Below are positions 22,423 to 34,445 of a stretch of DNA of 64,000 nt, piece by piece. A model generated the notes under the pieces. That model was not told the origin of the DNA. It saw only the letters and a program-made list of their open reading frames with translations, and did not search any database. Position 1 is the stretch's first letter. Each line of letters starts with the position of its first letter. The DNA lies in assembly GCA_026874595.1 (NCBI GenBank), contig CM049306.1, positions 86,131,142 to 86,195,141 on the forward strand, written 5' to 3'. Position numbers and translations under genes: made by a program. Origin of the DNA: Sipunculus nudus (lineage: Eukaryota; Annelida; Sipuncula; Golfingiida; Sipunculidae).

Positions 22423-22428
<6 letters not shown>

Positions 22429-22484
<56 letters not shown>
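22429..22484. repeat. (AT)n microsatellite
   Basis: About 28 uninterrupted AT dinucleotides. Confidence 0.95.
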
Positions 22485-22487
<3 letters not shown>

Positions 22488-22796
22488 AATTATTGTTTTT
22501 TTTCACCTCAGAAATTTCTTAGTGTGTTCACGAACATAAATTATTGTTTCATCATCGGTGAACTTTAATAGTGAAAATAGGAAAAATATTAATAACAAGT
22601 AATACAACAGTATTTCATACGTTAATGTAATAAATAAACCCTATTAGTTATTATCTTTACTTATTCAAATCACAGTTAAGTTCATTGACCCTCAGGACAT
22701 TTGCGCAACGATGTATACATACTGGTATATTACAGGCATGTATCCATAAATAGATGCGTCAGACATCAAAAGTATGATTTGTTAATCGTTGGTACT
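22485..22796. other. No gene or repeat recognised
   Basis: AT-rich spacer. Confidence 0.4.
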
Positions 22797-22885
22797 CGGA
22801 GCGTGATGGCGTAATGGTTATAGTGCCCTGGACTTGAGCGTAAGTTGTGGGATTGAGTTCCTATCAGACGTCTTCAGCTGTAAGA
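22797..22885 (+). mobile_element. tRNA-derived SINE head (fragment)
   Basis: TGGCGTAATGG matches a pol III A box. GGGATTGAGTTCC, about 40 nt on, matches a decayed B box. The spacing is tRNA-like. It does not fold as an intact tRNA, so a SINE head is the better call. What follows is not recognised as a SINE body. Confidence 0.5.
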
Positions 22886-22993
22886 CGCCTGATTAAATCT
22901 TTGCCATTGATATTTTCGGTGATATCAGATGATAAACACGCCCCCTTTACCTTTACTTAACGTTTTCTGTACCAGGATCGTTACAGTCATGAA

Positions 22994-22999
<6 letters not shown>

Positions 23000-23073
<74 letters not shown>
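23000..23073. repeat. (TA)n microsatellite
   Basis: About 37 uninterrupted TA dinucleotides. An open frame that reads through it is an artefact. Confidence 0.95.
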
Positions 23074-23076
<3 letters not shown>

Positions 23077-24762
23077 TAACATTTCGAGGACAAATGGGTA
23101 TTTATTTCATGCGCCTACCTAGCATATGCATACCATTGGCTCATCATAATCCTTAAAATAGTTCGGTAATATTTTTTAGAAGGTATGCAGTCTAGGAGTG
23201 AGTTCTGGTTTGCATTTGAAGCTGTAACACGAGACTACTTTCTTTGATTTGTTATCATTACACTTTTTCTTAATGTGACATAAACATAAAAAATAAAGGA
23301 CAATAAAATTGCTCCTGCGTAATTGATCTTGGTCCTAACCCGAGAAGTTGTCTTCTGTAACAACCACTAGGAGGAGCGGGGGCTGTGGAAAAAGGTTTAA
23401 TGCTTTGGTATTTATACCGCTTTGTATTTTTATATTAAAGATCCATCGATTAGTGTCCGCCGGGTCTGTATTATTATCTTGTTTTTTTTAAAATCAATAT
23501 CCTTTACATTCAATTATATAATGAGCAATATTGTAAATAATATTAGTAAAACATAATTTAATAAATCTACCATGTATCCACGGTAAGCAGTTATAAATCG
23601 AATTAACACATAATTATAACCATACAGCTGTTATAATTAATTACAAATTTGACAAATAAGGGTATACTCCTTTGGGTAATATGCTGTCTTGTTCAGTTTC
23701 ACACTGACTTGTATGCCCTTTCTTTTGAGAGAAATAATGGCGTATCACGCTGCGTTCGTCTGATGAAATTCGATTGGGGTGCGACTCCCATGTGACTTAC
23801 ACGTGACCATCGGGGTATGGAAGGCCAAATGAAGTGCTACACCACGGGCCGTCTCTGAGAAGTCGGTCTGATCAACTGAGTTTCTGCCTCAGGGAAATTT
23901 AATCGATACTGACACTCGAAGTGTATGAAACAGCCACAAGCCAGGCGATGTTACACTGAAATACAGTCGGCCAGCTATTTAATGTGCCAATGTCAGTTTA
24001 TGTACGAATAACTCGTTTCGGAAATGTTATCATTATTGATCAAACCACACAGATTAGTATATTTTGAAAATGAATAATCTTACGTATGTTTATATATTTA
24101 AAATATGGAAATTAGTCATATATTTTCACTGTGCATTACTGACGTTCGCTTAATTTATTAAGGTACTGAACAAACGCAATGAGCGCGTGCACTAATATAA
24201 ATCTATATGGAAAACCATATTTTGTTTAAATATGGTCCTGATAGTTGTATAGATCCTGTACTTTCGGATTATTTCGTGTGTACATATTTCCCATAAAATA
24301 CGTAAGATTATCTAATTCATCATAGTGTTTTGTTCGGTCTTTGAATTCCTTATAGTTTTGACGAATACTTCAAAATTATGATACATAAATTGATCTATGT
24401 ATTTTCATTTGAACTTTAAAGTCATTATCACAGCTGTGTCATGTGTGACCTTAACTGTCGACAGATGAGACCATCATCCTAACTTGTCAATTAAAATATA
24501 AAAACATACTTATTTTTAGTACTAATTTGAAACAGATATGTGAGCATGGCTTTCCTCTTTTTTGCAATTTTCTATGAACGCTTCAGTTAAAGTAAAGCCT
24601 GTCTTCATGTTTTTCAATCATTTTCTTCGAAGGTCAGATTAAATAAACTATAAGCTTTTAAACTGTTCCGAGCTATTGACAAAGTACATCATCATAAATT
24701 GTCTTGTCACGTATTCTTTATGTGTTTCCTTTGGTTTTCCATTGGTTTCACATCTGTTACAG
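23074..24762. other. No gene or repeat recognised
   Basis: AT-rich DNA with short chance frames only. Confidence 0.4.
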
Positions 24763-24908
24763 TTCACTGAAGTGGAAGCAGTTCGCTCACAGTCAAGTGT
24801 GGACATTGCCGGCACTCCGCAAATAATCCGGCAAGAGTTTACGTCAGTGGCGTCGCTCTCGGGGTCTCCATCGCTGCCAAGAGATGCGCCCAAGTGGAAG
24901 AAGACTTA
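24763..24908 (+). other. Possible terminal coding exon (weak)
   Basis: A pyrimidine-rich tract ending TGTTACAG precedes an open frame of about 48 codons. It starts FTEVEAVRSQSSVDIAG, contains TPQIIRQEFTSVASLSG and ends PKWKKT before TAG. The local composition is more coding-like than the flanks. However, minus-strand frames of similar length overlap it (24648-24893, 24839-25036) and no upstream exon is visible. It could equally be a decayed retroelement fragment. Confidence 0.2.
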
Positions 24909-26640
24909 GAACCGTAGAGCTCGTCATCACGGCTGGACGGTATGATCAATGGAAAAGAGGGCTGGACCCTGCCCCAAACCAGCTTACCCAATGCCAGGAG
25001 AACGTCACAGGCATCTTTCACTGGGTCAGTGATCACATTCTGGCCCCCAAGTAACTAGATTATCCAAGTATGTCAGCTGAACGGCGCCATCGGTGCAGTC
25101 CTCCCCCGAGCGTATTTTTAAATACGTGTGGGAGTGGATATATTCAGAGTTAGTTTCAGTTATGACGTCATAAGACTACCCCCTGGATGACCTAGTGGTG
25201 ATCCTCAAGTCCCATTTTCCCACCAGGAAGTATCAGTGGACTCTATAAGCTATAAACAATTTGTATTCCTTTAACATATATTCCTAAGGCTTCCAAACTG
25301 GATACTGATGCTTCTCTGTTGCACTGCCTTCGATGATGATTGCATTAATTCTGACCCCTACACTTTCAAATACTGAAGCCTCCAGTGCCATTACTTAAGT
25401 GGTTTGAGAAACGTCAGTCGATGAAGCCAGTATTAAAGATTTAAAGTACGTCAAGAATATCCAGAGATTGCCCACGCCCGTAGCTGTCACCGCTCAAAAT
25501 CGTTTAAGGAATTGTTTTACTCCATAAAAGTCAATATTTGATGGGACGGCAAAACCTTTGATACAGCTAACGTGAAGTCAATGTCAATATCAGCCCAGAA
25601 CATGGCCGGGACCTCCCAGTCAATTTTGTTATTGTGTTAGCGTTTTCCCGGGCCAGTGTTAGCCTTTATTAAGGTGCATGGAATATTCGCTTAGACAGGG
25701 TTCCCGTGGCTTATTGGATCATTTTGTAGGGGTATTAGTCTAATACCGTTAATAAAATCCATGAATGGAGTCGGGATCGCAAGAAGGTTTACTGTTTTCT
25801 CGGAAATGATTTAGTTATGTGATGCTGGAATCAATGTGCTGTTATTATGTGTATCTCTCTGGTCTTTGGACTCTGCCCTTATAGAAAATAAGATAGTTAC
25901 TAAATTAAGGAACGTTGTCTTTTACTATGAAGCGAATATTGTGAGGTTACGTTTTTTTTATTGATAATCATCGATTCTGTATTCGTGGAAATTGTATGCA
26001 GCCAAGATAACATCCGACAAAAATTCTGTAAGAATACCTGCGGCTCATCTCACGATCGATATTTAATACTTTGAAGTTGGATGAAATTTGGCAGTGATTG
26101 TGTTTTAATGCCGATTAAACTGCTTGGAAAAGTTGTACATTAAACAGAGTTCATTCTGATTTTTCATGTAATGTGGAATATATAAGTTCTTCTACTTCAG
26201 TATGTACATATGCATTTTATATAAGACCCCAGGACCTCATAGAGAACACTGAACGAGGCATGATTCCAAAATCATCGGTTGTTGTTATTACATTATTTAT
26301 TCATAATGTGAAAATAAACCGGTGGCATTATAAAGAGGCTTTTTGAGGTCAATTATATTAATTTATGTGACATGAAGAATAAAAGAAGATAAAATAAGTT
26401 TGTTTTTACGTTAGCGTGAAAATAACTCCTTATATGAGTCGATAAAGTAATGTTATATCCATAATTTAACTTGATTTGATACTTTCTTGTAAAAGATGTC
26501 TATAATGAATATAAATATGAATAAAGTTAGAATAGCGAATAACCAAAAAAATTTTTACTTTTTCTTTTTTTTCATTATAAATGTATATTAGGATATAAAT
26601 AGCATCATCATTTGAGATTTATAAAATTATAACGTTAACA
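24909..26640. other. Gene-poor; possible decayed coding DNA at the left
   Basis: 25000-25650 is less AT-rich than its surroundings and has scattered codon-like stretches with stops in every frame. It may be an old retroelement or pseudogene; no family is recognised. The rest is AT-rich with nothing supported. Confidence 0.3.
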
Positions 26641-27032
26641 TTTTTTTTTTGGTGGAGGTAACCGCCTTCATTTTTTAAATGCTTGCTTAACTAAGTCTAT
26701 ATACAACTGCAGAATTTCCATTCCGGTTTCTGACTCCGTGACAGGGGCTTGCACACAATGCTCTGGCGTCAACCAGGCTCGGTGATTCACTCCTGCGGGT
26801 CCTGGGTGTGTCTCATCCCGATCTGGGTCATAACACCGAGGAACCCCCGAAAGGCGCACTCGTTTGTGAGTGAAACCCGACTGTTGGGTACAGTCTCCCC
26901 ATTGGGCCTGCAGAGCACCCACCCTGGGTAGGGATCGACCGTGAAAAATCTCACCGGCTCGGCTGAGATTCGAACTCACGATCTCCCGGCTTTGAGCCCT
27001 GCGCTCTACCCCTGAGCCACAGAAGCCGGTTA
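26641..27032 (-). mobile_element. Full-length tRNA-derived SINE with intact target duplication
   Basis: Read on the minus strand, it begins with a tRNA-like head. The A box is TGGCTCAGGGG (27009-27019) and the B box GTTCGAATCTC (26964-26974). ACCGGCT and AGCCGGT bracket the head like a 7-bp acceptor stem. A body of about 300 bp and a poly(A) tail (poly(T) at 26641-26650) follow. TTAACATT flanks both sides (26635-26642 and 27033-27040), a typical LINE-driven target duplication. The 136-codon minus frame is a shadow. The sharp duplication suggests a fairly recent insertion. Confidence 0.9.
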
Positions 27033-27040
27033 TTAACATT

Positions 27041-28084
27041 AATAATACACAATTATGGGATACACCATTTAACACCATAACACAATTAGCAATTACATAA
27101 TTACATACATTTATATATGCAGCAAAATAGCACTGTGATTAGGATTCTAGAGCAAGTTGTACGGACCCAAGTTTAAATACCGCCAGATAAATTTTAAAAT
27201 AAAGCAATCCTCCGGTAAGACATAAAAAATGTAAATTTGTGCAGTTTTGGTATAAAATAGAATTAGCTTACAAAGCTCATTAACTGTACATTAACTATAT
27301 CAAATTTTCAGTCACACTTCGCTCAGTATAAACCTGATTCTGCCATCTTACATGCTGTCCTATATGCAGTGAAACAAAACAGGAAAATGCAGGTGATGAG
27401 GGCCTAAATGCCGGCAAGTATAACAAATTAAAGACCATTTTATAGAAAAATATAGGAAATTATTATAGGGAGTCTCCGAAACACTACCTGTAAAATTCTT
27501 GTGTTTTTCGTTTTTGTTTCATGTGTCTTAGTACTTATCAGCTACTTATATATGGATCTCATCTAGACGGTCACCTTTTCCAATGGGATTTGTACAAAAC
27601 CTCTCCGTTCACGTGTTTGCCGTTCACGTTATTACGACCTCTGCGAAGGGTCCACCGAACATGATATATCAGACGGCATAGCGAAGTGAACTCTGGTGTG
27701 ATTAAAAAAAAAGTTGCTCATGTTTCGGGCCTTTATGCAAAAAAGGCTAACACCTAAACGTGTGTATTTTTTTACCTATATGTAAGTTGTGACAAAGTAG
27801 GGTTTACAGTTACCGAAGACTTATCACGGCTACCAGTTTTATTGTCACTGTAACGAAACTATCTTATACAACAACCAATATTTGGATAAAAAGTGAAGTC
27901 TGTTTTATTAGTTTCAATTCTTTGAAGCATTGCATTTAAATATAAAATGGAATGTAACGTAAGGGCAACGCCTAAAATGTGGAAAGATGGTTTCATTTTA
28001 CTATCTGTGCTGTGCATGTTGTTTGAGTTAAAGAATGCTTAATCCTAAATACCCCCTGAAGGTTTGGTTGTGACTAACCACATT
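27041..28084. other. No gene or repeat recognised
   Basis: AT-rich DNA; nothing supported. Confidence 0.4.
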
Positions 28085-28228
28085 AATGCAAATGATGATA
28101 TAGGGTTAGGTGGTGGCTACCCAAGTAATGTAAATGATGAAATAGGGTTTGGTGGTTTCTACCCCAGTAATGCAAATGGTGATATAGGGTTTGTGGGGGG
28201 CTAACCCCAGTAATGCAAATGATGATAT
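28085..28228 (+). repeat. 42-bp minisatellite, about 3.4 units
   Basis: Units begin AATGCAAATGATGATATAGG and continue through a GGT-rich and a CTACCCCAGT part. There are three whole units of 42-43 bp and a partial fourth, with several substitutions. Confidence 0.85.
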
Positions 28229-28350
28229 ATCCATTTTCCCTATAGGTCTGTCTTCGCTATCTAATCAGATAAAGAAAGAAAAGAAAGTTAGGTATATTTT
28301 TTCAGGAGTATTTTCATATCAGTAACTTCAATTTAATGATGGTTGAGTAC

Positions 28351-28650
28351 AGGGGCTTCAATATAGGGGGTGGGGATGGGGGTGTATATATACCCCCCCC
28401 CACTCACACATTTTTGCAAATAGGGATGGTCATTGTGATCATCCATCCACTATTCAGAGAATAATATTATATATAGCAAATTAAATTAATTAATAAAATA
28501 TTATAAGACATTGGTTCCATTTATGAGTTACTATGAATTATTACATCTAAACCTGGTTTAGAATTAACTTATACGGAAAACATAACACCCCATTTTTGAA
28601 GACCTTATACTTAATTGTAATATATTTGAAATGTGATTAATTATAAATAT
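28351..28650 (+). repeat. Dispersed repeat R1, copy 2
   Basis: Second copy of the repeat at 58-345, with the same block order. It differs by a longer G/C-rich and TATATA stretch near its left end and by many substitutions, so both copies look old. Confidence 0.75.
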
Positions 28651-29205
28651 TAAGTATAAATAACTTGAAGATTCATTGGACAAGGCGAAATGTTTTAAAC
28701 CCTGACCTAAACATATTTTTCGTCTATGCCTATCAGCAATCGAGATTTTCATGAGCATACATACTGCCGCAAATTTAGGCCGTTGCTCTGTTCGGGTCCA
28801 ATGAATCAGCACTGCAGCACTGCAGGTTTTGTTAAAAGTACATACACATTATTAATATTATTTTCATCATATCTGGTTATAAGTTCAAGTTTGTCGAATA
28901 CAAAAGTTTCTCAGCAAATTTATTCTGGCACACGAACTAAATATGTGTGTAAACACAGTCCACCTGTGTCTATTTACCATAGCAAGATAACATTACCAGG
29001 TGTCCGATATTGCGCATGCGCGAGAACTCCCAAACAAAGAGAAGAAACATGAAAGAAGGAACAAAGAAGAAAGACCGGTCGTAAGCTTGAAAAATCTTGA
29101 TTTGTGAAGTAACACGGTAAGGCCACCAGGTGGCGTGCGCTGCATGTGTATGTTTTGAACCATTGATCGCGCCCCATTGCCAGTTTTTTCCCCTATTGTG
29201 TACAT
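28651..29205. other. No gene or repeat recognised
   Basis: A 108-codon plus frame at 28726-29052 shows no recognisable domain. Overlapping minus frames exist too. Not called as a gene. Confidence 0.35.
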
Positions 29206-29630
29206 GAATAAGAAAACAGTTTTAGAACAAAATATTGACATATAACATTATATTTGAAAGGAGAAAACTGCATTACCTGTATATATTTAACATACCTTGG
29301 AGTGATTAGGTCCCTTTAAGAGAGTCATATATACGGCATATGGATCACCAGGAACTTCGCAGTTATATACAAGGTTTTTTTACCTGCATCATTTGAGATA
29401 AGACAAAATATAATTTTTGAATAAGAAAACAGTTTTAGAACAAAATATTGACATATACCATTATATTTGATAGGAGAAAACTGCATTACCTGTATATATT
29501 TAATATACCTTGGAGTGATTTGGACTCTTTAAGAGAGTCATATATACGGCATGTGGATCACCAGGAACTTCGCCGTTATATACAAGGCTTTTTTATAACC
29601 TGCATCATTTGAGATAAGACAAAATATAAT
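29206..29630 (+). repeat. 213-bp tandem duplication
   Basis: Two adjacent direct copies start at 29206 and 29419 (GAATAAGAAAACAGTTTTAG). They match almost base for base to AGACAAAATATAAT, with a handful of substitutions and one small length change. Neither copy is coding. Confidence 0.9.
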
Positions 29631-30220
29631 GTTTATCATTATTACGGAACCAAACACTCAGTGTTTGTCCCCGATAATTGGTAGTGACGTAGGTAAATTA
29701 ATATAAATATAAGATAAGAAATCAGAAAATAACAAATTGAACTATAAAAAGAGTTGCACTTATCTTTGACATAATATCTGATAATGCAAGGGTGATTGGC
29801 CAGACAGACTTCAAGGGAACTGGGTACAAAGGATTTAAGTTTGAAGATAAAAAGGTCACTCGTTATTCATCCTATTTCCATGTAGAGTGAGTAAGGTCAA
29901 AATGACTGGAGGCAGACGCGGATGGAGTTAGCCCCCAGACAGGAAGCTGATGTTGAGGTAATGATGGCGTCTGGTAATCTGGTGTTCCTTATAATGAGGC
30001 ACTTACCCGTGGCGTGGATCGTTGTTCTTCCAGACTACTGAGACCATCACAAGTCGATTACGTGCACAGATAGATTTCAAGGTACTGGTCCCCGGTTCAA
30101 AGGATGCGGTCGCTGCGTACATATACAGTTATTGAGTCATCTGTATATTTAAAAAAATGTCTACCTATAATTTTTCACATTTTTGTATTTTGTAATAGTT
30201 AAAAAAGGGATTATGCATAA
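29631..30220. other. No gene or repeat recognised
   Basis: Nothing supported. Confidence 0.4.
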
Positions 30221-30521
30221 GGCCAAAAAATAAATAAAAGGTATGGTTCTCAGGCACTGCCCGCGTCAATTTTAAACTCCCGCATCAGCAAATTTTATTT
30301 TTATTTTCAATAGAAACTTACCAATGTTGAGCTCCAGCTCATACAATTTTGATAAAGTTTCTTTTGTTATGCAGTGTTTTTATTTGTTTAGCGAAATAAA
30401 TCTGTTATTATAATGCTTTTTCCTTATCATTTGAAATTTTAAAAATAAAAAAAATAACACCCGCTCGCATTGACTAATGAAAAAAAACGTGCCTGAGAAC
30501 CAGACCTTATTTCTTTGGGCC
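30221..30521 (-). mobile_element. GGCC-ended MITE family M1, copy 3, with TAA flanks
   Basis: Best-preserved ends of the family. The left reads GGCCAAAAAATAAATAAAAG with GTATGGTTCTCAGGCAC. The right is its inverse, GTGCCTGAGAACCAGACC to TTTGGGCC. TAA lies immediately outside both ends, consistent with a PIF/Harbinger 3-bp duplication. The interior is inverted relative to the copies at 1803 and 14689. No coding capacity. Confidence 0.85.
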
Positions 30522-31891
30522 TAAATAATGATTTTTTCGTCGTATCATGTAGTATTTTAACCTCTTTTAAGAAGTTGTGATAAACTGACCAAGAGCTTAT
30601 CTTTAAAAAAATAGGGGTAGCCATGTATATATGAGGCTTTGTTATGGGGCTGCCATTGCAGATTGGCTTGGTCCAATAACTAATTTTATATTATTTGGAA
30701 AATAATTATGGGCTATTGTATTAGACAAACACTGCACATTACTTTATTTCATTTTATTGTAAATTAATCACTACAGACAGCTTGTCATAGCAATTATATT
30801 GCAGCTAGACACTGCAGTAAGTATACAGTAAAATAACATAAAATTAACAAAAGAATACTAAAAATAAATATATACTAACTTTAAATTGACAACCCGCTAA
30901 TCCGGACAAATCATTCAACCAATTAGTGTTCAACTTATATATTGGTGTTAAGGTATTTGCTTCAAACAAATCTCATATATATTACATTTGGTATAGAATC
31001 TGTGAGGTCCTCGTGACAAAAGGTGGCAGGAAACCTGGCAGTACTCCTTACTTTAAATTTTCACACACATAATGTCGGGGATAAATGAATTTTTGGCAGC
31101 AGGGTCATAACCAGACAGCAGAGTATTTGCGAAAGTAATTGCGAAAACACCACAGCCACTTCCATTAGTCTGCCCATGGACATACATCAGCATTACTGAT
31201 GTGCGCATCCAGTATTTCACGATGGTGTATGTTATCCATTATAGAAGGTTTGATTAACTGAATACTGACCAATTAGGTCAATATTGTTTATTAAAAATCT
31301 GAACTACTCAGTGTAATTATTTATTATTACATACAAATGACCAACAAAGCACCTTTGAACCACTGGATCAAGTAATAGGGCACTAATTAAATGATTACCG
31401 CTAGTTGTTTTAAGACTTTTGATTAAACCATACTGCAGCGGGTAACCCACTGAACCATCACGTAAATAGCCTACCTCATTAAATTGTCACCTGCCAAAGC
31501 CAGTATCAAAGTCGGTCATTAAAGTTTTTTTAGGAAACAAACATTTATAACTAGTTTTGATATCTTATATTTTAATTGAATGTTGAACTTCAATTGCAGT
31601 TTCTCGCTGCGATTCATTAATTTGCATGTAGTGATGATTTGATTAATTACAAAGACAAGCTGTGTGTAGTAATTGATTTACAGTAAAATAAAATTTAGTA
31701 GTGTTCAGTTTTGTCTAATAAAAATGTATATGATTACTTTCCAAATAATATGAAATTTGTTACTGGGCCAAGTCCATCTGCAGATGGGCCAGTGTGTTTG
31801 TTATAAAGTGGATCAGTAACTGGGCTGCCCAGTCCAATAACGGATCCTCATTTGGGCTTGGTGGACAGATGGGCTAGATCCTTTAAAAGGG

Positions 31892-31894
<3 letters not shown>
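30522..31894. other. No gene or repeat recognised
   Basis: AT-rich DNA; nothing supported. Confidence 0.4.

Positions 31895-31948
<54 letters not shown>
31895..31948. repeat. (AT)n microsatellite
   Basis: About 27 AT dinucleotides, uninterrupted. Confidence 0.95.
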
Positions 31949-31950
<2 letters not shown>

Positions 31951-32295
31951 CTTATTTTTTAGGAGTAAATGAGTGAGTTAGTACATATGCACGGTGCTTA
32001 TATTACAATAGGTGCGAGTATATGACCATGGAGAAATACAAGAACGCAAATACTGGAGCGCAATAGCGAAAGGCATTACCAGATTATGAAGCATAACAAA
32101 CTGATTAAATCTGTCAGCTTGTCACGTCAACTGTCATTATCACCTGAGGAAGGAGCCTGAGCACCTTAAAGCTGGTGGATAGGACATATCCACCAGGTGG
32201 TCTGGACCAAGGTATCAAATTTCACTATTAAACCCACCGATGTATACAGATTAGCACGACAATTATGGTTCATAAGTCTATGCCAAATATGTACT

Positions 32296-32298
<3 letters not shown>

Positions 32299-32362
<64 letters not shown>
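32299..32362. repeat. (AT)n(GT)n microsatellite
   Basis: About 28 AT units followed by about four GT units. Frames on both strands through it are artefacts. Confidence 0.95.
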
Positions 32363-32799
32363 ATACTGCGGTTTTCAACAAGCGGTTAGCATCGTCGATA
32401 TGACCTGCCGTCTTCTACCTTCAGCAGTATAACACAGAGGCAGCGTACGTGTCAGTTTGGAAATTGATAAACGATTTCTGACATGGAGACGACGTATAAT
32501 GGCCCGGGAAACACTGCGTGAAAAATGTGCAAGATAAACAGGCGTTTAATGGATAGTGTTTAGGGAATGACCGAATGAAAGGACTGGATTCACACCGACC
32601 AGATAAGGTGCCAGGTATGTATACACTGGTCAGCTACGACCCGTCAACAATTGCCGGGTCAATTCTCTGGGTTTATCCCGCATGTTTCTTCTTTTCGACG
32701 GAATAGTGATTTTGGTGGATATAGCTTAGCTCGAAAATGTTATCATTAACGTTTGGGTGGTTCCCTTTAGACAGAATTATTAAAGGCCATTGTTCACAT
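32363..32799. other. No gene or repeat recognised
   Basis: Nothing supported. Confidence 0.4.
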
Positions 32800-32837
32800 T
32801 GTTACAGATGTCTCTTTCATAGTATGCAGCAGTCTTA

Positions 32838-33036
32838 AGGCCGGCATACACGTTGCGACCCGACTCAACAGGTTAATTTGACACTGCCAGAAACCAAAAA
32901 CTGATGCCGACTGGTGCCGACTCTGGTGGAGTCGGGTCGTTTTCGCGCATACATTTTGCAACGAGACTCAACTCAACTCAACGAAACAGTTTTTGACCTG
33001 TTGAGTTGAGTCGGGTCGCAACGTGTATGCCGGCCT
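32838..33036. mobile_element. Harbinger-like MITE in the LTR, perfect inverted ends
   Basis: 199 bp bounded by AGGCCGGCATACACGTTGCG and its inverse. The repeat continues through ACCCGACTCAAC. TTA lies directly outside both ends (32835-32837 and 33037-33039). The short interior has several ACTCAACT and GTCGG motifs. No transposase is present. Confidence 0.8.
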
Positions 33037-33623
33037 TTACTCAAGTATCTTCTCAAGAGCAATTCTTTGGAATTTGCACATGTCCAGGCAAGTACAAACA
33101 GTATAAATTAATGTATGATTAATGGACTTGGCCCAAAGCCAAAGGATTCGATTTGTAAACTCAATTCAGTAGGCCTATCACTTCAAGTTGGTAACATTTT
33201 AAATAAATTTATCATGACATATTGTAGCCATGACAACATGACACTCAGGCCTTCGGAAATAAACTGATAGGGCCTGGACCCATCGTTCTTCAGTTCATCT
33301 AAAATCGACGTTTTGGGTGACAGGCTGTCGCTAGACATATTGAATTTCAAGAAGATTAGAAATCACGAAATCCATTCTATTTCAGCTACAGTATTCAATT
33401 TGCTTTCATGTGTCACAAGCTTATCACCATTTTTGTTGATTTGAATGTACCGCCTCTGCCGTTGATCCAGTTGAGTTGAGTCGGGTCGTTATGTGTATGC
33501 ACCCCAGTTTTCGTCAGTCTGCAGGGTCAAAAACTGGAAGAAACTGTAGAAAACTTGAGGAAACCTGTTCAGTCGGACCCAGCTGAGTTGAGTTGAATCG
33601 GATCGCAACGTGTATGCCGGCCT
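33037..33623. mobile_element. Second part of the composite insertion in the LTR
   Basis: Unrelated middle sequence, then a GAGTTGAGTCGGGTCG block with GTGTATGCACCCC, ending in GCAACGTGTATGCCGGCCT followed by TTA (33624-33626). It carries a right-hand end of the same family but no matching left end of its own. The whole 32838-33623 interval therefore has three terminal sequences, which suggests an element inserted at or near the end of a longer relative. Confidence 0.65.
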
Positions 33624-34445
33624 TTACATGTGTATGTGCAGCGCTAGCATTATCCGTTGCTATGACGGCATAGCCCGGTCCACGCGTGGGGTCTGACGTG
33701 TAAACACAGCGGTCTTGCTAATCTGGGGCTTTCTCGCCTGGCCGTGCCGGCCCGGCCCACGTGTGGACCCTGATATGTAGAAACACAGCGTTCTTTGTTC
33801 GAAATGTTTCCTGTAACGTGTGTATTATGGGTTCTTTGGAATGTTCGAGAAATGGAAAGTACTCGGCTTGAGGTGAAAAGTAATAAATAAGGGTCTGTGT
33901 TTTAGAGCAGATAGAGAGGAGAGATATATTCCAGCGGACACAGGGGAGTATGAGTCAGTTTGTGCACCTTTTCATATAATTGCGGCAGTTATAGCTTTTC
34001 TTCGAAGTAGTAACGGATCTTATATAGTCTTAAATTTGCTTTCGGAATTTTAACGATAACTTCACTTTGGGAATCACAATGGATTTATTTTGTAATTGAA
34101 CTGGACTGTTATTCTCTGAGAAGATTTATGTGAAATGTTCATCTGGATTATATGCTTTAAAGGACTTGTTGTCGCTGTGACAGTGGTAGTACCCAGGTAC
34201 TCTACACTTTTTTATATACTTGTATTGATTTACTGTTGTACCGTTAGTATACTGTATAATTGTATTGATTTAGTGCTTTGTAATGTTAGGATTGTTTAAA
34301 GAATAAATTATAATCATTTGTTAACAAAAAAAAAAAAAAACCACTGTATGTTAAATCATTCCCCTAGACATTTTTTTATCTCGATCACAAAATTTATGTT
34401 CGTCACGCCTACGTGATCTGTTGATATAAGGTTCCGTAACAACAT

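Larger units (their letters stand above)
32800..34441 (+). mobile_element. Solo LTR, copy 1, split by inserted DNA
   Basis: Starts TGTTACAGATG and ends TCCGTAACA, an LTR-type inverted terminus. ACAT flanks both sides directly (32796-32799 and 34442-34445), a 4-bp target duplication that marks a solo LTR. It contains TAATAAATA near 33881 as a TATA-like site and AATAAATTATAA near 34302 as a polyadenylation-like site. Removing the insertion at 32838-33626 leaves about 850 bp, matching the intact copy at 51913-52776. There is no internal retroelement sequence beside it. Confidence 0.85.

Noticed and set aside
26960-27032. Genuine tRNA gene
   Set aside because: The A and B boxes and acceptor-like stem are there, but the anticodon arm does not pair properly. 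The head also continues into a body with poly(A) and target duplications, so it is a SINE.
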